From the NCBI RefSeq assembly GCF_007558725.1, contig NZ_VLPL01000001.1:702833-766832 (forward strand): a stretch of 64,000 nt of DNA, in the 5' to 3' direction. The stretch comes from Fluviicola chungangensis (lineage in GTDB: Bacteria > Bacteroidota > Bacteroidia > Flavobacteriales_D > Crocinitomicaceae). A program made the translations under genes and the position numbers. Positions 17,346 to 25,255 of this stretch are shown here, in pieces; the first letter of the stretch is position 1; each line of letters opens with the position of its first letter. A model generated the notes under the pieces. That model had not been told where the DNA came from, ran no database searches, and saw only the letters and a program-made list of their open reading frames with translations.

Positions 17346-18396
17346 AATTCTTCCCATCGTATTCATCGCTATCCTCGTTTTTTCCTGCAAAAAGAAAAAA
17401 GCAGGCGAACCGGATGCGCCGCAAACCCTTCATCATGGAATACTCGTTTTAAATGAAGGGCTTTTCCAGCAGAACAATGCCTCAATGGGATGGTTTAGTT
17501 TTTCGGATAATTCCTATACCGGTAATTTCTTTGAACAAAAAACAAACCGCTCATTGGGAGATACCGGCAATGACATGAAGAAGTACGGTGGAAAGATCTA
17601 CGTTATCGTAAATGTTTCCAGCACAATTGAAGTATTGGATGCTTCAACCGGAAACAGCATCACTCAAATTTCGATGGTGGCCAATGGAACTCCGAAACAA
17701 CCGCGCTACGTTGCATTTTACGGACCGAAGGCGTTTATCACTTGCTATGACGGTTACGTCGATGTACTGGATACCCTCTCTTTGAACATTACAAACCGCA
17801 TTCCGGTCGGAGCAAATCCGGAAGGACTGGCAATAAGCAATGGAAAACTATTTGTAGCGAACTCGGGAGGTCTGAACTCCCCGAATGTTGACAGCACCGT
17901 ATCCGTCATTGACCTGGGAAATTTGCAAGAGATTACGCGAATTACCGTGGGTAAAAACCCGGGATCCGTCCAAACGGATTTGAACGGTGATGTATATGTG
18001 ATTTCGCGCGGTGATTACGCTTCTGTCCCGTCCCGTATGCACCGCATTGATGCCATCACGAATACATTGGTGCAATCCTTTCCATTCGATGCAAGCGGAA
18101 TCTCCCCCTTCAATTCCAACTTCCTGATCTCGTATCATGATTTCAGTTCGGGAAGCAACCAAATTGCACTATTTGATCCCAATACCGAAACAATAATTGA
18201 TCCTCAATACATTCCGACTTCAGGAATTCAAACGTTATACGGTGTCCAATATTCTGATATGACCAACAGGATCTACTGCCTGGATGCAAAAAATTATACC
18301 GTAACCGGGCAGGTTCATGTTTTTTCTCCAAACGGTGTTTTTGAAACAAGTTATAACGTAGGGTTAAACCCGGCAAGTATTTTAATTTATGAATAA
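17335..18396 (+). CDS. Surface beta-propeller lipoprotein, BtuG/YncE-like
   Basis: This 353-residue lipoprotein has a lipobox at VFSC (residue 18) followed by KKKKAGEPD. The rest is built of propeller-type repeats such as IYVIVNVSSTIEVLDASTG, VDVLDTLSLNITNRIPVG, LFVANSGGL and VSVIDLGNLQEITRITVGK. This matches YncE/DUF5074 propellers; in gut Bacteroides the comparable protein BtuG caps BtuB and binds cobalamin tightly. It overlaps the receptor gene by 11 nt and the next gene by 8 nt, so the set is translated as one tight operon. Corrinoid binding is inferred from family and context. Confidence 0.85.
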   Translation: MRYKILPIVFIAILVFSCKKKKAGEPDAPQTLHHGILVLNEGLFQQNNASMGWFSFSDNSYTGNFFEQKTNRSLGDTGNDMKKYGGKIYVIVNVSSTIEVLDASTGNSITQISMVANGTPKQPRYVAFYGPKAFITCYDGYVDVLDTLSLNITNRIPVGANPEGLAISNGKLFVANSGGLNSPNVDSTVSVIDLGNLQEITRITVGKNPGSVQTDLNGDVYVISRGDYASVPSRMHRIDAITNTLVQSFPFDASGISPFNSNFLISYHDFSSGSNQIALFDPNTETIIDPQYIPTSGIQTLYGVQYSDMTNRIYCLDAKNYTVTGQVHVFSPNGVFETSYNVGLNPASILIYE

Positions 18397-19366
18397 GTTC
18401 ATCCTCATCCTGGTTTTCGTTCCCGGATTTTTACATGCTCAAAGCTTTCATCCTGCTCCCGGAAATCCCGGTACCAATGCCATTGGAAAAGACAGTTCCT
18501 GTTTTGTTTCCTGGGCAAGCGGCGGAACTGTAACAAGGGGTTATCTCAATATTGCCGATACAACTATCGTGGCAAGTGGATCCAACAAGGCCAGTTACGG
18601 AAACCTGAATTTGGCATTGGGTCCAGCAACAGGATCTATTACCGATGTGCTTTCTTTGGGCGACAGTGGAGTTGCAACCTTGAGTTTCGATCAGTTTATT
18701 ATGGATGGACCCGGGTATGATTTTGCGGTTTTTGAAAACGGATTTACGGATGATTATCTTGAAATGGCACACGTAGAAGTCAGTTCTGATGGAATTCACT
18801 TTTTCCGGTTTCCTTCCACCACTGAAATTCCGCTTACACCCCAATCATCCAATGCAAGCTATACCGATTGCAGAATGATCGATAACCTGGCAGGGAAATT
18901 CCGCCTGGGTTATGGAACTCCTTTTGATTTGAGCGATTTGCCAAACGATCCGGACCTGAATAAATCAGCAGTGACGCTGGTTCGCATTATTGACGTAATC
19001 GGCTCTATTTCAGGACACGTAACGACGGATCAGTACGGAACCGTAATCAATGATCCGTATCCGACCGCTTTCGAATCCGGAGGGTTCGACCTGGAAGCAA
19101 TCGGGATCATCAATGGAACACTCGGATTAACCGAATTGGAATTATTGGAAGTACATGCATTTCCAAATCCCACAACCGATCAACTGCAGGTTACACTTGC
19201 CGGCCGGGCTTACTTAAATTTCTATTCTCCGGAAGGAAGACTGCTTCTTGCACTGGAACACACAGATTCAAGCCACATTTCCTTACACGAATTTGCTGCC
19301 GGTGTGTACCATTTACTGGTAACCCAAAACGGTAAGCAACGGCATTTGGACATTTTAAAGAAGTAG
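18389..19366 (+). CDS. Secreted cell-surface protein with T9SS sorting domain, B12 operon
   Basis: This 325-residue protein has a signal peptide (MNKFILILVFVPGFLHAQ), a jelly-roll-like domain with DGPGYDFAVFENGF and AHVEVSSDGIHFFRFPS, and a type-A sorting domain (VHAFPNPTTDQLQVTL). The middle domain is the unnamed cell-surface-protein family that I recall accompanying BtuB/BtuG sets in Bacteroidota. It overlaps the propeller gene by 8 nt and is the last gene of the riboswitch operon. A role in cobalamin capture is contextual inference. Confidence 0.8.
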   Translation: MNKFILILVFVPGFLHAQSFHPAPGNPGTNAIGKDSSCFVSWASGGTVTRGYLNIADTTIVASGSNKASYGNLNLALGPATGSITDVLSLGDSGVATLSFDQFIMDGPGYDFAVFENGFTDDYLEMAHVEVSSDGIHFFRFPSTTEIPLTPQSSNASYTDCRMIDNLAGKFRLGYGTPFDLSDLPNDPDLNKSAVTLVRIIDVIGSISGHVTTDQYGTVINDPYPTAFESGGFDLEAIGIINGTLGLTELELLEVHAFPNPTTDQLQVTLAGRAYLNFYSPEGRLLLALEHTDSSHISLHEFAAGVYHLLVTQNGKQRHLDILKK

Positions 19367-19425
19367 AAATCGGTAGCAGATTGACGGAAGAATCTGGAAA
19401 TGAGTGGATCAACAAAAAAATATGT

Positions 19426-19447
19426 ATTTTCAATTATTATTGAAAAT
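19426..19447. promoter_or_regulatory. Inverted repeat operator candidate upstream of the regulator gene
   Basis: ATTTTCAAT (19426-19434) and ATTGAAAAT (19439-19447) are perfect inverted arms around TATT. The core is TTTCAA-N6-TTGAAA. It lies just upstream of the -7 box of the regulator gene, and the same core recurs at 19995-20012. Confidence 0.65.
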
Positions 19448-19453
19448 ATTGTA

Positions 19454-19461
19454 TATATTTG
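19454..19461 (+). promoter_or_regulatory. -7 box TATATTTG of the regulator gene
   Basis: This is an exact TAnnTTTG match, with only 4 nt between box and ATG (19466), so a leaderless transcript is expected. The inverted repeat immediately upstream would place a bound regulator over the promoter. Confidence 0.55.
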
Positions 19462-19465
19462 ATTC

Positions 19466-19963
19466 ATGGAATTAGAGCAAGCCAAACAGCAATTCATTCA
19501 AACCTGGGGAAATTTTGGGACACAATGGGGGATCAACCGTTCCATGGCGCAGGTCCATGCACTGCTAATCGTGAGTGACAGTCCGCTTTGTACGGAAGAC
19601 ATTATGGAACGGTTATCTATTTCGAGAGGAAATGCCAATATGAATATTCGCGAACTGACAAACTGGAATTTAATTTACAAGGAAAGTATTGCCGGTGACC
19701 GAAAGGAATACTTCCGTGCAGAAAAAGATATGTGGGAAGTTGCAAAGCGCATTGTAAAAGAACGCAAACGAAGAGAGTTGGAACCTCTGCAGCAACATCT
19801 GGCAGAACTCAAAAAAGTGGAACAATCCTACGAATCAATTTCTTTCGTTGCAACCATTGAGAACATTGAACGTTTGGTCAGCAGACTGGATTCATTGTCG
19901 GGTACTTTAATGAAAGCAGACGAACACGTGTTCTTTGGAAAAATATTGAATTTATTCAAATAG
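19466..19963 (+). CDS. GbsR/MarR-family transcriptional regulator
   Basis: This 165-residue protein has a winged helix-turn-helix (about residues 28-85: VHALLIVSDSPLCTEDIMERLSISRG then NMNIRELTNW, IYKESIAGDRKEYFRAEKD) and a C-terminal helical dimerisation region with a coiled coil (KRRELEPLQQHLAELKKVEQ). This is the GbsR-like MarR branch. It lies upstream of a DCC-family membrane protein and a TIGR01777 epimerase, and shares an inverted repeat with the DCC promoter region, suggesting that it controls itself and that pair. The ligand is unknown. Confidence 0.85.
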   Translation: MELEQAKQQFIQTWGNFGTQWGINRSMAQVHALLIVSDSPLCTEDIMERLSISRGNANMNIRELTNWNLIYKESIAGDRKEYFRAEKDMWEVAKRIVKERKRRELEPLQQHLAELKKVEQSYESISFVATIENIERLVSRLDSLSGTLMKADEHVFFGKILNLFK

Positions 19964-19994
19964 AAGGAGCCAATTCCTTTTTTTTGAATCAAAT

Positions 19995-20012
19995 TTTCAA
20001 AATATATTGAAA
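19995..20012. promoter_or_regulatory. Second TTTCAA-N6-TTGAAA inverted repeat upstream of the DCC gene
   Basis: TTTCAA (19995-20000), AATATA, TTGAAA (20007-20012) repeats the arms and spacing of the site at 19428-19445. It lies 29 nt before the ATG at 20042. It is a likely operator for the upstream GbsR-like regulator. Confidence 0.6.
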
Positions 20013-20041
20013 CTTTTGAATTAACAATAAATAAAAACATC

Positions 20042-20869
20042 ATGGAAAACATCTCTCTTCTTTACGACGAAGATTGCCCACTCTGCCGCTGGTATACCCG
20101 CATCTTCGTAAAATACAAACTCCTGGATGAAAATGGCAGAATTCCTTACGTAGAGTATATCTTACAGCACCCCGGAGAAGTAAACACAGACATCGCTCAA
20201 ACAAAAATTGCCTGTGTAAATCACCAAAGTCATGAAATCCGTTACGGGATAGACGGATTACTCATGCTCCTTGGTCATCATTCACGGATTATAAAAGTTT
20301 TGGGGAATTTCAAACCCATTAACTTATTCTTAAAAGTTCTTTACCTGCTTTTTAGTTATAACCGGAGAATATTTGCTCCCGTCATGAGAAAAAGTGAATT
20401 TGAATGTAATTGTGAACCTCCCAGATCCATTTTATGGAGAACCAACTTTATTCTGCTGATGAGTTTTATCACTTATATAATTGTTAACTGGTATTTCCAT
20501 CAATTCCTCAATGGGCACCTGACCAATACAGCACCAAACGATCTAATCCTGCTTGCAGCACAAATCGGGTTCCAATGGCTGGCCTTTCTTCTTCTCCATC
20601 AAAAAAACAGTTATGATTACATCGGACACTTGGTCTTTGTTTCTTTTTTAGGCGCTCTGCTGCTGCTTTTTTTCGGAATAGGAATCCAATTCGTAAATCT
20701 CTTCGGAATTGAAACCCATTTCCTCGCTGTTGCCTGTTACGGAATTACCCTTGCATTCATGTTCTTTGAACATAAGAGGCGTGTTGCACTGAAAGGATGG
20801 ACCCGGACATTAAGCATCAGCTGGATCCTTTTCAGAGTTTGTATTTATCCGCTCGTTTTCCAACTTTAA
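20042..20869 (+). CDS. DCC-family thiol-disulfide oxidoreductase-like membrane protein
   Basis: This 275-residue protein begins with the DCC motif LYDEDCPLCRWYTRIF (DUF393), a thioredoxin-like N-terminal domain with a CPLC redox pair. Unlike ordinary single-domain DCC proteins it continues into a membrane part with about four helices (ILLMSFITYIIVNWYF, LILLAAQIGFQWLAFLLL, LVFVSFLGALLLLFFGIG, FLAVACYGITLAFMFF). The predicted role is redox exchange at the membrane; the partner is unknown. An epimerase gene follows after 11 nt, and a regulator with a matching operator precedes it. Confidence 0.8.
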   Translation: MENISLLYDEDCPLCRWYTRIFVKYKLLDENGRIPYVEYILQHPGEVNTDIAQTKIACVNHQSHEIRYGIDGLLMLLGHHSRIIKVLGNFKPINLFLKVLYLLFSYNRRIFAPVMRKSEFECNCEPPRSILWRTNFILLMSFITYIIVNWYFHQFLNGHLTNTAPNDLILLAAQIGFQWLAFLLLHQKNSYDYIGHLVFVSFLGALLLLFFGIGIQFVNLFGIETHFLAVACYGITLAFMFFEHKRRVALKGWTRTLSISWILFRVCIYPLVFQL

Positions 20870-20880
20870 CGCTTCATATC

Positions 20881-21801
20881 ATGAAAAAAATCATCCTCTT
20901 TGCTGCCAATGGATTTATCGGAGAATCTATTATTGATTATACAAAAACGAATCAAAAAGACTATCAAATCATTGCTGTTTCCCGAAAACCAATACCTCAA
21001 TTACCCGAAGGATATAAACAGGTTCGATGGGACGGGAAAACATGCGGTCCCTGGACAAAAGAACTTGAAGGCGCTGATCTTGTAATCAATCTTGCCGGAA
21101 AATCAGTCAATTGTCGCTATACGAAAAAAAACAAAGCAGAAATTTTTGCTTCCAGGCTGGACAGCACACGGATTATCGGGGAAGCAATCCAGGATTGTAA
21201 GCAGAAACCAATCTGTTGGATCAATATAGCCAGTGCGACAATTTACGAGCATTCGCTGGAACGCCCCAACACCGAAGAGACGGGTCTGATCGGAAAAGGG
21301 TTCTCCGTCCATGTTTGCAGAGCCTGGGAAAAAGCTTTTTTTGCATTCAGAGATCTTCCTACCAAACAAATTCTTTTGCGGTCCACCATTGTTCTGGGCA
21401 AAAACGGTGGTGTTTATCCGGTATTAAAAAAACTCGCCCGGTTGGGTTTGGGAGGAAAAATGGGAAAAGGAAACCAACTGATCAGCTGGATCCATATTCA
21501 CGATTTTTGCAGAGCACTCTTTTTTGTCTCCGAAAGTACTTCAAGTTCGTCCATTTACAATATCGGATCTCCCAATCCGGTCCGGAATGAGCTTTTTCAA
21601 AAAGAGTTGCGCAAAAGTCTTCATATCCCCTATTTTATCAATCAAACGCATTGGATGTTAAAAACCGGAGCACTTCTCATTGGGACAGAAACTGAGTTGA
21701 TCTTAAAAAGCAGGTATGTTTTCCCACAGAATTTCATTGATCAGGGATTTCTGTTCAGGTTTCCCACTATTCAATCCTGTCTGGATGATCTAAATCATTA
21801 A
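20881..21801 (+). CDS. TIGR01777-family NAD(P)-dependent epimerase
   Basis: From the ATG at 20881 it encodes 306 residues. It is a short-chain dehydrogenase-type Rossmann protein: N-terminal FAANGFIGESII (a variant of GGTGFIG with the first glycine replaced), the ADLVINLAGKSVNCRYTKKNK segment typical of TIGR01777 (YfcH-like), LRSTIVLG, and a DUF1731-like C-terminus ending FRFPTIQSCLDDL. Substrate unknown. It is the third gene of the regulator-DCC-epimerase set. A longer frame beginning at 20797 overlaps the DCC gene and lacks family support. Confidence 0.85.
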   Translation: MKKIILFAANGFIGESIIDYTKTNQKDYQIIAVSRKPIPQLPEGYKQVRWDGKTCGPWTKELEGADLVINLAGKSVNCRYTKKNKAEIFASRLDSTRIIGEAIQDCKQKPICWINIASATIYEHSLERPNTEETGLIGKGFSVHVCRAWEKAFFAFRDLPTKQILLRSTIVLGKNGGVYPVLKKLARLGLGGKMGKGNQLISWIHIHDFCRALFFVSESTSSSSIYNIGSPNPVRNELFQKELRKSLHIPYFINQTHWMLKTGALLIGTETELILKSRYVFPQNFIDQGFLFRFPTIQSCLDDLNH

Positions 21802-21979
21802 TGCTTAAACACGTGTTATTTCAATAGATTTTTTTAGACATCTAACAGCTTGAATCAAATTCATGATATTTTAACAGAAACACTTTGTTAAAACAATCAT
21901 TTTTTCAAATTATGCATACCTTCACGCAACGATTGAATTAGTTATTTCGTTTTAAAAGCAACGAATCAAAATTGAGATT

Positions 21980-22441
21980 ATGAGTAAAAAGAATGTTTTA
22001 GGTAAACTGACCCTGTTTTTTGTTGGGATAATGTTTTGTATGAGTACTGCATTCTCCCAGGAAAAGCTTCCAGTAGAATCGATTAAATCTGATTGGGTTT
22101 TGTTTAAAGAAGCCAAAGGAATTAAATTCTACGCAAAACAAGAAGTTATTGAAACAAATGACGGTAGAAAACCTGTAAGCTATGCAGTTGTTAAGCTGGA
22201 AAACACAACCAATAAAGAAGTGAAGCTTTTGTATAACCTGGAAGTGCATTACAATTTGGGATGTAATAACTGCAATCCTAATTCGGAAGCAAGACAACTG
22301 GTTACAATAGCTCCAAATAAAAGCATTGAAGGAAAATATACTGACGGAAACACGCCGTTATCGGTATTGCTTTTGAATGCAAACCTGAACAATGGTTGGA
22401 TTCCTGAATATCTGATGATTGGTAACTTAATCATTAATTAA
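21980..22441 (+). CDS. Secreted protein of unknown function
   Basis: This 153-residue protein has a signal peptide ending near TAFSQ (residue 27). The mature part reads like a single beta-sandwich: VLFKEAKGIKFYAKQEV, PVSYAVVKLENTTNKEVKLLYNLEVHYN, then a double-cysteine turn LGCNNCNPNSEA. I do not recognise a named family. It is followed after 11 nt by the T9SS type-B protein, so the two probably form an operon. Confidence 0.75.
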   Translation: MSKKNVLGKLTLFFVGIMFCMSTAFSQEKLPVESIKSDWVLFKEAKGIKFYAKQEVIETNDGRKPVSYAVVKLENTTNKEVKLLYNLEVHYNLGCNNCNPNSEARQLVTIAPNKSIEGKYTDGNTPLSVLLLNANLNNGWIPEYLMIGNLIIN

Positions 22442-22452
22442 AACTACAGACT

Positions 22453-24402
22453 ATGAAAAAGATTTTATCCTTTGTTTTAGTCGGGTTTTCTTCGGCTTTC
22501 AGTTATGGTCAAGGTAACTTTTGTACCATCAACGTTTCACCTTACGATACGACCATCTGTCCGGGATCACCGGTAACAATCGTTGCCAGTGCATCATTAT
22601 TAAATGGTAACCAGGCATTTGATTTCAACAGTGCAACCTTTCCTTCCGGATGGTCAAGTAGCGGTACAACAGCTTTCTCATCCCCTTGCTTGCCAAGTTT
22701 GGACAATACACCCTATTATTGGGCAGGAACTTCCGGAACATCCGGATTCCCGAACATTACTACGGCTTCATTAGACGTGAGCTGTGGTGGTTTTATCACT
22801 TTTGAAATGATTTACTCCATCCAGGGAGGTGCGGTTCCTTGCGAAGGTCCGGATCAGGCAAATGAAGGAGTTGCATTGCAATACAGTACGGATGGCGGGG
22901 TAACATGGATTACCATCAATTACTACCAGCCGGACGGACAAATTTTGCCTACAATTACCACGTCAACAACTCCCGGAGTTACCGGTAACACACCATTTAC
23001 AACCTGGAATACGTTCAACGTTCCTTTACCTTCCGGTGCTGTAACTACAAACACACAGTTCAGATGGATCCAGTTAAACTCATCCAGTTCTTGTTGTGAT
23101 AACTGGGGATTAGATAACATTATCATTAATGCAATGGGTGGTAACTGTGCTGCTGCTGCAGACCTTGTTTGGAGCAACGGACTTACAGGTTCAACACAAA
23201 CTTTATATCCTACGGCTGATTCCACATTCATCATCGATGTATACGATAGTCTTGGAGTATATCAGTGTAGCTCATCTCCTATTACCATTCAGGTATACGA
23301 TGACAATTTAACTTACAACCTTCAGGATTATGCTTATTCTTACTGTCCAACTACCAATCCATCAGTTGCAGTAACAAATATTTCGGGGTCAATTCCTCCC
23401 TATACGGTAAACTGGACAGATATTCCAAGTACGAATAATCCGCAGACTCTGTCGACCGGTGGTGCCGAGCACGATTCGATTACCTACCATGTCACGATAA
23501 CCGATGGATGTGGCTTTTTCAGGAACGACAGTGTGATACTTGTCGTCAATAAGAAACTCAACATTGACTCACTCGTTGCTTATAATGCCAGCGCATGTAT
23601 TAACGATGGGGCTGTTGTAGCTTACGTTTCAGGACTTACAGCTGTTGTGAATCAACCGGTGTATAACTGGCATGGTCCGGGGGCAACAAATCCAAGCTTT
23701 ATTAATTCGACTGTTTGGACAAACCGCTCTCCGGGATGGTATTATTTCACGGTTACCGATGATGTGTGTACGGATTCAGACAGTGTTCAGGTTGAAATTA
23801 AGAACCCTCCTGTTGCCATTATCGATGCTGATCCGTTAGCAGGTTGTGTACCATTTAACGTGACTTTCTCGAACAACAGCCAGAATGCAACACATTACCT
23901 GTGGGATTTCGGTGACGGTACTGTGATCAATGTAAACGACATGAACGATCAATACCATACTTATTCAGGTAATGCAGACATTATGTTGGTTGCTTATGAT
24001 GCCAGTAACTGCTCGGATACCGCTTATGTAAGCGTTTCAGTTCAAACTTGCGGATGTACTGATCCGTTAGCTGTTAACTACGATCCGACTGCTGTTGCAA
24101 ATGATGGATCATGTAGCTACCCTGAACCGATCTTTACTGTTCCGAATATCTTTACTCCAAACGGAGACGGAGACAATGACTTCTTTGAGTTTGTAGTAAC
24201 AAACTACTCAAACGTTGATTTCCAAGTTGTCAATCGTTGGGGGAATCCGATCTTCCAGGGTTCAGGTTTGAATCCGAAATGGGACGGAAAAGTAGACGGG
24301 GCACTTTCAGCTGACGGTGTGTATTTCGTGACTTATAAAATTACAAGTGTGAAAGGAGATAAAGTCATCGAAGGACAAACCTTTGTCCATTTGATTCGCT
24401 AA
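22453..24402 (+). CDS. Large secreted protein with PKD domain and type-B T9SS sorting domain
   Basis: This 649-residue protein begins with a signal peptide (residues 1-19, ending SYGQ). It has a reelin-like/jelly-roll region (about 50-225, with SCGGFITFEMIYSIQGG), Ig-like repeats, a PKD domain (about 455-530, CVPFNVTFSNNSQNATHYLWDFGDG) and a gliding-motility-type C-terminal domain (IFTPNGDGDNDFFEF ... GVYFVTYKIT ... GQTFVHLIR), the type-B T9SS signal. It is likely a cell-surface or secreted adhesin-like protein. A strong terminator follows at once. Confidence 0.9.
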   Translation: MKKILSFVLVGFSSAFSYGQGNFCTINVSPYDTTICPGSPVTIVASASLLNGNQAFDFNSATFPSGWSSSGTTAFSSPCLPSLDNTPYYWAGTSGTSGFPNITTASLDVSCGGFITFEMIYSIQGGAVPCEGPDQANEGVALQYSTDGGVTWITINYYQPDGQILPTITTSTTPGVTGNTPFTTWNTFNVPLPSGAVTTNTQFRWIQLNSSSSCCDNWGLDNIIINAMGGNCAAAADLVWSNGLTGSTQTLYPTADSTFIIDVYDSLGVYQCSSSPITIQVYDDNLTYNLQDYAYSYCPTTNPSVAVTNISGSIPPYTVNWTDIPSTNNPQTLSTGGAEHDSITYHVTITDGCGFFRNDSVILVVNKKLNIDSLVAYNASACINDGAVVAYVSGLTAVVNQPVYNWHGPGATNPSFINSTVWTNRSPGWYYFTVTDDVCTDSDSVQVEIKNPPVAIIDADPLAGCVPFNVTFSNNSQNATHYLWDFGDGTVINVNDMNDQYHTYSGNADIMLVAYDASNCSDTAYVSVSVQTCGCTDPLAVNYDPTAVANDGSCSYPEPIFTVPNIFTPNGDGDNDFFEFVVTNYSNVDFQVVNRWGNPIFQGSGLNPKWDGKVDGALSADGVYFVTYKITSVKGDKVIEGQTFVHLIR

Positions 24403-24420
24403 TAAAAACAATTTGTTTGG

Positions 24421-24451
24421 AAAGCCCCGGCATGTATGTCGGGGCTTTTTT
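24421..24451 (+). terminator. Rho-independent terminator after the T9SS type-B gene
   Basis: AAAGCCCCG (24421-24429) pairs with CGGGGCTTT (24440-24448), followed by a T-run. It lies 18 nt past the stop codon. Confidence 0.92.
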
Positions 24452-24453
24452 CA

Positions 24454-24461
24454 TATTTTTG
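24454..24461 (+). promoter_or_regulatory. -7 box TATTTTTG of the YdcF-like gene
   Basis: This is an exact TAnnTTTG match directly after the terminator and 25 nt before the ATG at 24487. Confidence 0.45.
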
Positions 24462-24486
24462 ATTATCCGAATTCATATCCAAAACG

Positions 24487-25254
24487 ATGTTTTTTATTCT
24501 TTCAAAAATATTGCTCTTTACTATCAGCCCTTATACCTGGTTACTGATCGCTTTGTATTTTTCCTTCTTCTCCAAAAAACCCGTCAGGGTAAAAAGAGCA
24601 AAATACAGTGCTGTTTTTATTGCACTTTTTTTCAGCAATACATTTGTCTTTAAGGAGGTTTGCAGGCAATGGGAAGTATTCGGTACTCCTCCTGCATCTA
24701 TTAAACATTATGATGTTGCCGTTGTCTTAACAGGAATGGCAGAATACAATAACGACCTGAAAGTGCTCAGTGCAAGAAGGGGAATTGATCGGATTTGGCA
24801 AACCATTTCACTTTATAAATCCGGGAAGATCGACCGCATTCTCATTACCGGAGACCATGGTTATCTTATTGACAAAGGGCTGCATGAGGCTTCTCAACTA
24901 AAAGAGGTACTGGTGCATTGGGGAATTCCTGAACATGTCATCATGACCGAAACAAAATCAAAGAACACTTACGAAAACGCAGTTGAATCGAAAAAAATAC
25001 TGGACCGTTCATTCCCGAATTCAAAAGCAATCCTTTTAGTCACTTCGGGAAAACACATGCGTCGTGCAAAGGCCTGTTTCAGTAAAGTCGGTGTTCAATG
25101 TGATCCCTACTCAACCGATCTGTATACCGGCCCCAAACGCGCTTATTCCTTCGATGAAATGCTTATTCCTGATGTAAGCACAATGAACGACTGGCATGGT
25201 TTATTGAAAGAAATGTTCGGTTATCTTGCTTACGATATAACCGGGAAGATCTGA
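24487..25254 (+). CDS. YdcF/ElyC-family protein (DUF218)
   Basis: This 255-residue protein has two N-terminal transmembrane helices (about 5-28 and 38-55) followed by a DUF218 domain with DVAVVLTGMAEYN, RILITGDHGYL, ESKNTYEN-type motif TKSKNTYENAVESKKIL and ILLVTSGKHMRRA. ElyC and SanA relatives act in envelope integrity at the inner membrane; the reaction is not firmly known. It converges with the zincin-like gene, leaving a single base between the stops. Confidence 0.88.
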   Translation: MFFILSKILLFTISPYTWLLIALYFSFFSKKPVRVKRAKYSAVFIALFFSNTFVFKEVCRQWEVFGTPPASIKHYDVAVVLTGMAEYNNDLKVLSARRGIDRIWQTISLYKSGKIDRILITGDHGYLIDKGLHEASQLKEVLVHWGIPEHVIMTETKSKNTYENAVESKKILDRSFPNSKAILLVTSGKHMRRAKACFSKVGVQCDPYSTDLYTGPKRAYSFDEMLIPDVSTMNDWHGLLKEMFGYLAYDITGKI

Positions 25255-25255
25255 T

